Shown here piece by piece: positions 10,859 to 18,289 of a DNA stretch of 64,000 nt (position 1 is its first letter; every line of letters begins with the position of its first letter). A program made the position numbers and the translations under genes. Source of the stretch: Pelagimonas sp. (GTDB lineage Bacteria; Pseudomonadota; Alphaproteobacteria; Rhodobacterales; Rhodobacteraceae). The notes under the pieces were generated by a model, which made no database searches, was not told where the DNA came from, and saw nothing but the letters and a program-made list of their open reading frames with translations. The DNA lies in NCBI GenBank assembly GCA_025210265.1, contig JAOASD010000023.1, forward strand, positions 1 to 64,000, given 5' to 3'.

Positions 10859-10860
10859 CC

Positions 10861-10936
10861 GCGCAACAGGCACTGTTGCGCCGCGCCGTTCCGCCCCCAC
10901 GGGGCGGCGCGATTGCGCCTCCCCTCGGAACGGCGC
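10861..10936. terminator. tandem inverted repeats between convergent genes
   Basis: Directly after the dctM stop there is a perfect 9-bp hairpin (GCGCAACAG / CTGTTGCGC, 10861-10881). A larger structure follows, closed by an 11-bp perfect stem (10883-10893 with 10926-10936) that encloses a further G/C hairpin. The outer stem is followed on the plus strand by TTTC only, so classical intrinsic termination is uncertain. The position between convergent dctM and the aldehyde dehydrogenase gene suits bidirectional termination. Confidence 0.55.
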
Positions 10937-10948
10937 TTTCAGAAACCC

Positions 10949-12412
10949 TCAGCGCATCACAAACGGATCGGGGATCGGCTCATCGCTGGTGCGCAGCCAG
11001 ACCGCTTTGACGCGGGTATATTCCATTGCCGCCTCGATCCCGCCTTCGCGCCCATGCCCCGACAGCCCATGCCCGCCAAAGGGTGCAATCGGGCTGACCG
11101 CGCGATAGGTGTTGACCCAGACAATCCCGGCGCGAATGCCCCGCATCATGCGATGCGCGCGGGTCAGGTTCTGAGTGAACAGGCCCGAAGCCAGCCCGAA
11201 CTGGGTGTCATTGGCAATCGCCAGCGCCTCTTCCTCGGTTTCGAAATCGACCACGGACAGGACCGGGCCAAAGAACTCATTACTCAGGCTTGGGGCGTCA
11301 CGCGCATCCGAACAATCGAGGATCGTCGGCGGAAAGAAATGCCCCGGCCCCTCGGGCACGGTGCCACCGGTGATCAGCCGCGCGCCCTGCGCGACGGATC
11401 GCTCGATCAGATCCATCGCCACGTCGCGCTGGCGCAGGGTGCAGAGCGGGCCAACCTCGGTCGCCATATCCTGCGGCGAACCGATCACAACCGATTCTGC
11501 CTTTTCCTTCAGCCGGGCCAGAAACGCGTCCTTGATCGAACGCTGCACCACCAGCCGCGACCCTGCCACACAGCTTTGCCCCGTGGCGGCGAAAATGCCC
11601 GAGACCTGCGCATTCACCGCGCTTTCCAGATCCGCATCCTCGAACACGATAAAGGGCGATTTGCCGCCCAGTTCCAGCGAGGTCGAGGCCAGGTTTTCCG
11701 CTGAATTGCGCACAATATGCCGCGCTGTGCCCGGCCCGCCGGTAAAGGCGATGTGGTCCACGTCCCGGTGACTGGTCAGCGCCGCACCCACGTCCGGTCC
11801 GCCGGTCAGCACGTTCAAAACGCCGCGCGGGAAGCCCGCCTGATCAAAGATCCGGGCAAATTCCAGCATCGGCGCGGGGCCGTCCTCGGACGCTTTCAGC
11901 ACCACAGTGCAGCCCGCGGCCAGCGCAGGGCCGATCTTGACCGCCGACAGGAACAGCTGGGAATTCCACGGCACCACGGCGGCAACAACACCAATGGGTT
12001 CGCGCCGCAGCCAGACCTCCATATCCGGTTTGTCGATGGGCAGATGCGCGCCCTCGATCTTGTCGGCCAGACCGGCGTAATAGCGATAATATTCCGCAAC
12101 ATAGGCAATCTGCGCGCTGGTTTCGCGGATGATCTTGCCGGTGTCGCGGGTTTCCAGCTCGGCCAGGCGGGGGGCATTGTCCGCAATCAGATCAGCCAGC
12201 CGCATCAGCAGCTTGCCGCGCTGGGTCGCGGGCATCAGCGCCCAATCGGGATCGGCAAACGCGCGCGCAGCTGCGGCCACGGCGCGATCCACATCCTCGG
12301 GCGCGGCGGCGGGCATCTTTGCCCAGACCGCGCCCGTGGCCGGGTCGATACTGTCAAACGCCTGCGCGCCATCATGAAACGCGCCGTCGATATAATGCTG
12401 AAACCGCTGCAT
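10949..12412 (-). CDS. aldehyde dehydrogenase (NAD(P)+-dependent)
   Basis: A 487-residue ALDH-superfamily enzyme oxidising an aldehyde to its carboxylic acid in the cytoplasm. Visible motifs are VPWN at residues 147-150, the general base Glu247 in SLELGGKSP, and the nucleophile Cys281 in TGQSCVAGSR. The C-terminal FGGHGLSGHGREGG and length are normal. It is the last gene of a minus-strand operon with the LLM monooxygenase (gap 35 bases), flavin reductase, hydrolase and PF06684 genes, so it probably oxidises an aldehyde made by that pathway. The specific substrate is not evident. Confidence 0.9.
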   Translation of the reverse strand: MQRFQHYIDGAFHDGAQAFDSIDPATGAVWAKMPAAAPEDVDRAVAAAARAFADPDWALMPATQRGKLLMRLADLIADNAPRLAELETRDTGKIIRETSAQIAYVAEYYRYYAGLADKIEGAHLPIDKPDMEVWLRREPIGVVAAVVPWNSQLFLSAVKIGPALAAGCTVVLKASEDGPAPMLEFARIFDQAGFPRGVLNVLTGGPDVGAALTSHRDVDHIAFTGGPGTARHIVRNSAENLASTSLELGGKSPFIVFEDADLESAVNAQVSGIFAATGQSCVAGSRLVVQRSIKDAFLARLKEKAESVVIGSPQDMATEVGPLCTLRQRDVAMDLIERSVAQGARLITGGTVPEGPGHFFPPTILDCSDARDAPSLSNEFFGPVLSVVDFETEEEALAIANDTQFGLASGLFTQNLTRAHRMMRGIRAGIVWVNTYRAVSPIAPFGGHGLSGHGREGGIEAAMEYTRVKAVWLRTSDEPIPDPFVMR

Positions 12413-12447
12413 CGCTGCCCCCTTTTCCCGGACCTTGCTGGCCTACC

Positions 12448-13485
12448 TTACTGAAACGCCGGCATCACGTCCGTGATGAACCGTTCCAGCGACGCCTTTT
12501 TGCGTTCAAAGCTCATGGAGCTGTCGATCCAGAAGGAATATTCGTCATAGCCCAGCTCTTCGTAGCCCTTGAGCCGTTTGATGACGGTATCGGGCGTGCC
12601 GATGACCAGATCGCGCTCCATCGCTTCGGGTGAATAGAAGGGATGGTTGGCGATGTCCTCATCGGACAGCGGGTCAATCAGGCCCATCTCGATCTCGCGC
12701 TTGTTCATGAACCACGCGCCGAAATAATTGTAGAACCGGTTCAGCTCCTGCGCGCCCAGCGCCACGTCCTCGGCATCCGAGGCCACGTAGGTGTGCTGCA
12801 GCAGCATGATTTTGGGGCGCGGCTGATCGGGGAATTTTGCGCAGGCATCGTTGAACTTGGACATCAGGTCGCGGATTTCCTCATCGCCTTTCCACAGCGG
12901 CGTGACCTGCACGTTGCAGCCATTGGCCACGGCAAATTCGTGGCTGTTGGGATCGCGCGCCGCAACCCAGATCGGCGGACCGTCCTGTTGCAGCGGCAGC
13001 GGGGCCGAGGTGGTTTTCGGGAACTGATAAAATTCACCCTCGTGGGTGTAATCGCCTTTCCACAGGTTCTGCACCGCCGGGATCAGCTCGCGCATCCGCT
13101 GGCCTGCCTCCCAGGCATCCATGCCCGGCAACATGCGTTCATATTCAAAGAAATAAGCCCCGCGTGCCACGCCCAGATCCAGACGGCCCTGCGTGATCAG
13201 ATCGGTCATCGCGGCCTCGCCCGCCAGACGGATCGGATGCCAGAACGGCGCGATCACCGTGCCGGTGCCCAGACGCACATTCTGCGTCTTATTCGCCAGA
13301 TCGACCAGATTCAGGAACGGGTTCGGCGCGATCGTAAAATTCATCCCGTGATGTTCGCCGGTCCAGACCGCGTGGAACCCACCGCGATCAGCGATCTGGC
13401 TCAGAGCGATGAACTCGTCATACAGCTGCTGCTGATCCTGCGCGGGGTTGATCCGCTCCATATGCACAAAAAGCGAGAATTTCAT
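12448..13485 (-). CDS. LLM-class flavin-dependent monooxygenase
   Basis: A 345-residue bacterial luciferase-like TIM-barrel protein. The N-terminal WTGEHHGMNF, the middle RLGTGTVIAPFWHPIRLAGE and the GRLDLGVARGAY region are typical of the reduced-flavin-using family, and the C-terminal element VIGTPDTVIKRL is also standard. Such enzymes use FMNH2 delivered by a partner reductase to oxygenate or cleave C-N, C-S or ring bonds. The partner is most likely the flavin reductase encoded 15 bases upstream in the same operon. Which bond is attacked cannot be deduced from sequence. Confidence 0.9.
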   Translation of the reverse strand: MKFSLFVHMERINPAQDQQQLYDEFIALSQIADRGGFHAVWTGEHHGMNFTIAPNPFLNLVDLANKTQNVRLGTGTVIAPFWHPIRLAGEAAMTDLITQGRLDLGVARGAYFFEYERMLPGMDAWEAGQRMRELIPAVQNLWKGDYTHEGEFYQFPKTTSAPLPLQQDGPPIWVAARDPNSHEFAVANGCNVQVTPLWKGDEEIRDLMSKFNDACAKFPDQPRPKIMLLQHTYVASDAEDVALGAQELNRFYNYFGAWFMNKREIEMGLIDPLSDEDIANHPFYSPEAMERDLVIGTPDTVIKRLKGYEELGYDEYSFWIDSSMSFERKKASLERFITDVMPAFQ

Positions 13486-13500
13486 GTCACTTCCCCTGCC

Positions 13501-14415
13501 TCAACTTCCCTGCGGCAAGGGACGGACGCGCCCGCTTGCCTGGTTTCCGAAATATACACCGAAATCGCCAATCCGGCTTTCGGCCGCGAACCGTTCCAGC
13601 ATGGTGCAGATCGCAGGATCTGCCACATCCATCAGGGTCGAATCCGAAAGCTGGGTAAAGACGCCCTGCGCGGCGTGGTCACTGCCCGCCTGACAGAGGA
13701 ACGAGATATGCTGCGTTTCGCGCGCTTCATCTTCATAGACGGAATAGATATGGCCGGGTTCCGCACCGGTGCCGGTCTGCGCGATCAACCGGTTCAGCGC
13801 CGCATTGGCCCCGCCTTTGCCGACCTGAATTTCCGGCAGGGTCAGCTGGCCATGGCCAGTATCCACCATCAGAACCTTGCCCTCATGTTCGATCAGGGCC
13901 GAGACAATCAGATCCGTGCCGGACAGGGCGTCGATCCCCGCCGAGGCGGTAACATACGCGCCCCGCGCATAGCCCAGCCCCGGATGCGGGTGGTTTTCAA
14001 ACGCCTGCACCTTGCCGATCAGGATCAGGTGATCGCCCGCATCCACGGTCTTGTGCATGGTGCAGTCGAACCAGGCGGACACCCCGTCGATGATCGGATT
14101 GCCTGCGGGGCCATCCCACCAGCCAACGGTGGAAAAGCGGTCTTCGACGGGCCGGGCAAAGGTGTTGGACACCTCTTTCTGCAGTTCCGACAGGATGTTG
14201 ACCGCATAGCCCTCGGCCTTGGCGAAGGCCTCGTAATTGGACGAACTATTGGCAAGGCAGACCAGCACCAGCGGCGGATCCAAGGACACCGAGGTAAAGG
14301 AATTGGCGGTAAAGCCCAGCGGGTTACCATCCGCCTCGCGGGTGGTGACCACGGTCACACCGGTCATGAACGCGCCAAAGGCGTTGCGCAGGGCGCGCGG
14401 ATCACTGCTGGTCAT
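13501..14415 (-). CDS. flavin reductase domain fused to a degenerate Nudix-like domain
   Basis: A 304-residue protein in two parts. Residues 1 to about 160 form a flavin reductase-like split barrel (FGAFMTGVTVVTT, LGFTANSFTSVSLDPPLVLVCL), which would make FMNH2 for the LLM monooxygenase downstream. Residues from about 165 (IVSALIEHEGKVLMVDTGHGQLTL) look like the start of a Nudix fold, but the Gx5Ex7REUxEExGU box is not conserved, so catalysis is doubtful. The gene overlaps the hydrolase gene by 14 bases. Assignment of the C-terminal half is by pattern only. Confidence 0.82.
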   Translation of the reverse strand: MTSSDPRALRNAFGAFMTGVTVVTTREADGNPLGFTANSFTSVSLDPPLVLVCLANSSSNYEAFAKAEGYAVNILSELQKEVSNTFARPVEDRFSTVGWWDGPAGNPIIDGVSAWFDCTMHKTVDAGDHLILIGKVQAFENHPHPGLGYARGAYVTASAGIDALSGTDLIVSALIEHEGKVLMVDTGHGQLTLPEIQVGKGGANAALNRLIAQTGTGAEPGHIYSVYEDEARETQHISFLCQAGSDHAAQGVFTQLSDSTLMDVADPAICTMLERFAAESRIGDFGVYFGNQASGRVRPLPQGS

Positions 14416-15220
14416 CTGCTGTCTCCTGTGTGGGGCGGGCCAACCAATCGCTCAGCGCGGCATTCACCGCCTCGGGGGCGGTCAGGTTGACCATGTGGCG
14501 ATGCCCGTCGATCACCAGCGCCTGCCCGTCCTGCACGGCGGCGGCCATGGCCTGCGACATGGCGGGCGAGGAGTTCAGGTCGCCGTCGCCGGTCAGAGCC
14601 AGAAAGGGGCAGGTGATGTTGGGGTAGCGATCCGCATAGGTCGCATCACCCCGCGCAAAGGCCGCATAAGCCGTGCCATAGCCGCCGCGATCGACCTCTG
14701 AGAGCCAACCGGCCACTTGATCGCGCGCAGTGATTTCCTCGGCGCTGTCGTCAAACCAGCGGGTCAGCGGCGTTTCCAGATCAAAGCTGCCGCTTGCGAT
14801 CAGCTCGGCACGGGCGATCACCGCCGCGCGGGCCTGTTCATTGCGGCAATAGACCCCGTTCAGCAGGGCAACGCGGCGCAGCATGTCGGGATGGGTGGCG
14901 GCAAAACCACCCGCAATCAACGCGCCCATGGAATGCCCAGCCAGATTGACCGGCCCAGTGCCCAGCGCCGTCAGCGCCGCGTACAGCCAGGCCACATAAT
15001 CCGGCAGGCCACTGCCCGGTGGCAAAGGCGCGCTGCCGCCATGACCGGGCAGATCCAACGCGATCACCCGATGGGTCGCGGACAGCGCCGCGATCTGCGG
15101 TAACCAGGCGGCGGATTGCATCCCTACCCCGTGCAGCAGGACCAGAGGCTCTCCCTGCCCTTGGGTGCGAAAGGCGATGCCTCCGCTTTGCTCAGACGGC
15201 GGCAGGGTTGTCGAGGTCAT
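14402..15220 (-). CDS. alpha/beta-fold hydrolase
   Basis: A 272-residue alpha/beta hydrolase. The oxyanion-hole region LVLLHGVGM is near residue 30, the nucleophile elbow GHSMGA contains the catalytic serine, and the C-terminal VIDGHRHMVNLTAPEAV supplies the catalytic histidine. In this operon it may hydrolyse a ring-opened or acyl intermediate, a role comparable to RutD in pyrimidine degradation; that is inference. It overlaps the PF06684 gene by 29 bases and the flavin reductase gene by 14, so the operon is tightly packed. Confidence 0.88.
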   Translation of the reverse strand: MTSTTLPPSEQSGGIAFRTQGQGEPLVLLHGVGMQSAAWLPQIAALSATHRVIALDLPGHGGSAPLPPGSGLPDYVAWLYAALTALGTGPVNLAGHSMGALIAGGFAATHPDMLRRVALLNGVYCRNEQARAAVIARAELIASGSFDLETPLTRWFDDSAEEITARDQVAGWLSEVDRGGYGTAYAAFARGDATYADRYPNITCPFLALTGDGDLNSSPAMSQAMAAAVQDGQALVIDGHRHMVNLTAPEAVNAALSDWLARPTQETADDQQ

Positions 15221-15794
15221 GGCCCAGCTCTTTCAGATCCTGATAGCGGTCTCCGATGCGGTGATGCGGACGGCCCCCAACCGAGGCCCCAAGCGCGATG
15301 ACGATTTCATCCGGGGCGGGCGCGTCGGCCACCTGCGTCTGGATCGTCAGGTAATGGCTGCGGCGGCCGCCATCATTCTTGTCCATCAGCGGGATCTGCA
15401 GCGACGCATTGGCCGGGCCGCGGGTGTTGGTAAAGGCGAGGTAGGATTTCGCGCCCACCGCCTCGCGGAAATGGTTGCCAAAGCGCAGGGTGTGGATCAG
15501 CGCCGAGGCGTGCTCGACCTCGCCATTCACGCCGACAATGGCGGATTTGCCGTAGCCTTCGACCTTGTCGCCGCCGCCGGTGGCGTCCAGCACCATGCCG
15601 GTCAGCAGCTCCCCCAGACCGGGGGCGCAGTCATGGATCGCGGGGCGCAGATCCTCGACAAAGCCCATGCCCGCCCAGGGGTTTTTAATCACGGCAATGG
15701 CCGCCACCATTTTCAACGGCACGGGCGCGGCTTTGCCGCCTTCGATCAGGGTCGTTTCGACATGCAACAGCGTCTTGCGGATTTCTGCGGGCAT
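15192..15794 (-). CDS. PF06684 (DUF1185, 'amino acid synthesis') family protein
   Basis: A 200-residue protein of the PF06684 family, whose known structures have a chorismate mutase-like fold but no established reaction. Recognisable pieces are ETTLIEGGKAAPVPLKMVAAIAVIKNPWAG at the N-terminus and GGRPHHRIGDRYQDLKELGHDL at the C-terminus. It is the first gene of the monooxygenase operon, with its start 38 bases from the GntR-type operator. ATG 15794 is preferred over an in-frame start at 15830 that would lie in the operator region. Function is unknown; the context suggests catabolism rather than synthesis. Confidence 0.85.
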   Translation of the reverse strand: MPAEIRKTLLHVETTLIEGGKAAPVPLKMVAAIAVIKNPWAGMGFVEDLRPAIHDCAPGLGELLTGMVLDATGGGDKVEGYGKSAIVGVNGEVEHASALIHTLRFGNHFREAVGAKSYLAFTNTRGPANASLQIPLMDKNDGGRRSHYLTIQTQVADAPAPDEIVIALGASVGGRPHHRIGDRYQDLKELGHDLDNPAAV

Positions 15795-15831
15795 CGGGGC
15801 AGTCCTTGGGTGGAATCTCGTCACCGACAAA

Positions 15832-15854
15832 ATGGTATACCATCATACCGTATG
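15832..15854. promoter_or_regulatory. probable GntR/FCD operator, two adjacent palindromes
   Basis: A perfect 12-bp palindrome ATGGTATACCAT (15832-15843) is followed at once by an 11-bp palindrome CATAC-C-GTATG (15844-15854). Both contain the GTATAC-like core typical of FCD-type GntR operators. They lie between the divergent PF06684-led operon (start 15794) and the gntR gene, so one regulator bound here could control both directions. Confidence 0.8.
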
Positions 15855-15899
15855 TCAATTCCCTTGCCCCACCTACAGCCCACTGCTATCCCAACCCGC

Positions 15900-16583
15900 A
15901 TGGACACCGCCGGATTGTCAAAAATCACCCAGCCCCCCGCGACCCTGCGGGATATGGTGCAGGAACAGATGCGCGATGCGATCATCGAAGGACATTTCCA
16001 ACCCGGAGAGCGCCTTGTCGAACGTCCGCTTTGCGAACAGCTGGGCGTCAGCCGGACCGTAATTCGCGAAACAATCCGGTATCTTGAGGCCGAAGGGCTG
16101 GTGGACATTCTGCCCGGCAAAGGCCCGATCGTGGCCTTGCTGAACTGGCAGGATGCACAGCAGATCTATGACATCCGCCGGATGCTGGAAACCGCCGCCG
16201 CCCGCCGGTGCGCCGAACAGATCACCCCGGATCGCGCCGCACGGCTGCAGGCCGCGCTGATCCAGCTGCAAGAGGCAGTCAGAGCGCGCAAACCCGGCGA
16301 CATGTTCCGCGCCACGGCGGATTTCTACCGCGAAATCTTTGAAGGCGCGGGGCATCACATCGCCTGGGAGATCGTCCAACGCCTGAACGGGAGAATCAGC
16401 CGGCTGCGCCTGATGACCCTATCCTCGACCGAACGCGCGCAGCCCGGCCCCGACCATATGCACGCCATCTGTGCCGCAATCACGTCAGGCGCGCCGGATG
16501 CAGCGGCTGAGGCCGTGATGCGCCATCTGAACGACACCCGCGCCATCGCCGAACGCCTGCTGGCGCGTGATCAGGATCTGTAA
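15900..16583 (+). CDS. GntR-family transcriptional regulator (FCD domain)
   Basis: A 227-residue regulator. An N-terminal winged helix (about residues 10-75, with LVERPLCEQLGVSRTVIRETIRYLEAEGLV) is followed by an all-helical FCD ligand-binding domain that includes the metal-type residues DIRRMLE and HMHAICAAI. It probably represses the divergent monooxygenase operon until a pathway metabolite binds. An upstream ATG at 15852 is in frame but falls inside the operator and has no ribosome site, so 15900 is preferred; neither start has a good Shine-Dalgarno. DUF1330 follows after 2 bases. Confidence 0.88.
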   Translation: MDTAGLSKITQPPATLRDMVQEQMRDAIIEGHFQPGERLVERPLCEQLGVSRTVIRETIRYLEAEGLVDILPGKGPIVALLNWQDAQQIYDIRRMLETAAARRCAEQITPDRAARLQAALIQLQEAVRARKPGDMFRATADFYREIFEGAGHHIAWEIVQRLNGRISRLRLMTLSSTERAQPGPDHMHAICAAITSGAPDAAAEAVMRHLNDTRAIAERLLARDQDL

Positions 16584-16585
16584 AA

Positions 16586-16873
16586 ATGCCCAAAGCCTAC
16601 TGGATCGCCAATGTCACAGTCACCGACCCAGAGGCCTATCAGGATTACCGCGACCTCGCCCCGCCCGCCTTTGCCGAATATGGCGCGCGACTGCTGGCAC
16701 GGGGCGTTGCGGAAACGCTGGAAGGACGGGCATGGCAGCTGCGCGTGATCCTGGAATTTGACAGCCTCGAAAAGGCACGCGCCTGCTATAATTCTCCGGT
16801 CTATCAGGCGGCACGCGCCAAACGTCAGGACGCAGCAGAGGCCGACATCGCCCTGATCGAAGCCCTGGAATGA
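16586..16873 (+). CDS. DUF1330 family protein
   Basis: A 95-residue protein of the DUF1330 type, a ferredoxin-like dimeric alpha-beta barrel fold. The family starts MPKAYWIANVTVTDPEAYQDY and contains ILEFDSLEKARACYNSPVYQAA, both present here. Function is not established for the family; members often accompany catabolic genes. It starts 2 bases after the gntR stop, so the two are almost certainly cotranscribed, tying it to the adjacent monooxygenase pathway. Confidence 0.88.
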   Translation: MPKAYWIANVTVTDPEAYQDYRDLAPPAFAEYGARLLARGVAETLEGRAWQLRVILEFDSLEKARACYNSPVYQAARAKRQDAAEADIALIEALE

Positions 16874-16966
16874 CGCATAGGTGATCACCCTCCGCGCAGC
16901 ATCCGAAATGCGGCAAAGGTTTGTTTTTACAGCTATAATCACATCCACACAGCGCGGAAACGAAAA

Positions 16967-16988
16967 CAGGCAGCCGATTGGCTGCCTG
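16967..16988 (-). terminator. intrinsic terminator, probably the original tRNA-Lys terminator
   Basis: A perfect 9-bp stem (CAGGCAGCC / GGCTGCCTG) with a GATT loop. On the minus strand it is followed by TTTTCGTTT. It lies just beyond the displaced tRNA-Lys 3' fragment, so it is likely the chromosomal terminator that tRNA-Lys used before the islet inserted. Confidence 0.75.
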
Positions 16989-17012
16989 CGTTTCACATAC
17001 ACACTTTTGTCA

Positions 17013-17063
17013 AAGTGGTGAGCCGTGTAGGATTCGAACCTACGACCCACTGATTAAAAGTCA
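17013..17063. repeat. attachment-site direct repeat, distal copy (51 bp)
   Basis: This sequence is identical over 51 bases to 22680-22730, which spans the anticodon arm to the CCA end of the intact tRNA-Lys gene. Identity stops abruptly on both sides. This is the expected displaced copy left when an element integrates into the 3' half of a tRNA gene. Confidence 0.93.
17016..17063 (-). pseudogene. tRNA-Lys 3' fragment
   Basis: The reverse strand carries the anticodon arm, T-arm and CCA end of tRNA-Lys(TTT), but the acceptor 5' strand and D-arm are missing; unrelated islet sequence begins at 17064. It cannot fold into a tRNA. It is the by-product of integration at the intact gene at 22683-22758. 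Confidence 0.9.
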
Positions 17064-17218
17064 CCCACCGACATTTATGGGTAGACTGCGGGCTGGTGTG
17101 GTAATTATGCAAAAACAACATCTTATATTGATTTTCAAACGAATATCAGTCGGCTGATAGTGCGTGCTGGCGCAACTTAGTGTTGTGGTGCGTTTGAAAA
17201 TGGATCACGGAGAGCCCC

Positions 17219-17483
17219 ATGACCGCAACTCTGAACCTCGACAGCGTGACGCAGGTGCGAAACGTTGCCAAAGACAAACCGAAGTCCGGCACCGTCTGGT
17301 ACCCACGAGCGTGTCCGCTACATTCGCGCTGACATGGAAACGGGCAAAGGGCTAATTCAACGCCGCATGGCCGCTGAAAAAGACGGGTTTCAAATCCGCA
17401 CTTTTCGTACCCCGGATGATCTACCAGCACATGCTCGCACAAAGTTTGAATTGATGGAGCGCGCGGCAAATGCTGAGTCCTGA
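17219..17483 (+). pseudogene. phage-like small protein, probably frameshifted
   Basis: Two overlapping frames read like one interrupted gene. The first starts at ATG 17219 (MTATLNLDSVTQVRNVAKDKPKSGTVW) and stops at 17332. The second, one base out of phase, continues from about 17310 with THERVRYIRADMETGKGLIQRRMAAEKD and stops at 17483. A single-base indel near 17308 would join them. I do not recognise the family; the style is that of small phage or plasmid proteins. Confidence 0.4.
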
Positions 17484-17691
17484 GGAACGCGCCAGCTTGG
17501 AGGCCGCGCGCCGCATGGTGTGCGGCGACAGAGGCGACATATACGTCTTTGAAGACGGCAAATTGCTCGTCAGTTCGGCCTTTGCTTTGAACCCATCACG
17601 CGACCCGATTGACGCGCTGAAAGGCCGAGGCGAAGGCTACCAAGCCGGGTGGAACGACGCATTGAAAGGACACAACAATGGAACCCACTGA
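17470..17691 (+). CDS. small phage-like protein, unknown
   Basis: A 73-residue protein starting MLSPEERASLEAARRMV and ending in GEGYQAGWNDALKGHNN, a tail style common in small phage proteins. The start overlaps the end of the preceding frame by 14 bases and GGAGCG lies upstream. The next frame overlaps its end by 14 bases, so the three form a packed run. No function can be assigned. Confidence 0.5.
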   Translation: MLSPEERASLEAARRMVCGDRGDIYVFEDGKLLVSSAFALNPSRDPIDALKGRGEGYQAGWNDALKGHNNGTH

Positions 17692-17947
17692 CGCAAAGTA
17701 CGCGGTTCTGGCGGCGATTGAGACTGCACGCACCGAGGGGCGTGCCGAACCCGGTTTCGCTGCGTCTCTCGTCGATCTCAAGACACATAGACCCAGTGAG
17801 TTTGGACAGCGCGAAGAGAACGCCTGTTCAATTGCCAATTTCGGATTGCCCCGCTTTGAAACCAGCCTTGAAGCCTTCTTCTTTGCCAGCGGCGAAGCCG
17901 TCGTTGTAGCCGATCTCGTTGCCTTCGATCACGCCTTTGTGGTGTGA
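17678..17947 (+). pseudogene. small phage-like frame, probably truncated by rearrangement
   Basis: Starts at ATG 17678 after AAAGGA. The first 37 residues or so (MEPTDAKYAVLAAIETARTEG) look like a genuine small protein. The remainder runs antisense to the well-formed coding fragment at 17828-18139 and has no protein character. The junction lies near 17800, so the gene appears cut by an inversion or deletion inside the islet. Confidence 0.35.
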
Positions 17948-18139
17948 ACGCTTGTCCAGTTTCGAACGCCATTCCTCGGCGGCTTGTTCTACTCCCAGCA
18001 CCCGGCCTTCTTCGCGTGCTTGATCTACTAAAGCGCGGGCGGATTCGCGCTCCGCCTCGCGGCCTTGCGCGACATAGGATTTGCGCAAGGCTTCAAGCTG
18101 TTTCTTGGCCTCGTGGTACGATACGCCTTCCGCGTAGCG
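17828..18139 (-). pseudogene. coding fragment with Gly-rich periodic tail, start missing
   Basis: An open frame of 103 codons with clear coding character: charged helical segments (AERESARALVDQAREEG) followed by a short-period glycine pattern (GYNDGFAAGKEEGFKAGFKAG). There is no ATG or GTG start; only an internal TTG at 18088 could serve. An in-frame stop lies directly upstream at 18140-18142. The tail resembles that of the protein at 17470-17691, so the two may be related. It is most likely the 3' part of a broken gene. Confidence 0.45.
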
Positions 18140-18289
18140 TTAGCACGCGCGTTTCGGGATCGTCGGGCATCATGGTAGGGCCAGATTGATGTTGCACGCA
18201 CTCCGCAAGGTGCGTTCGGTGCTGTGGGAAATGGTCAATCAAAAGCGATTATTCCTCATGGAAATGCTGCCGATCTCAAAGGGTATAAA

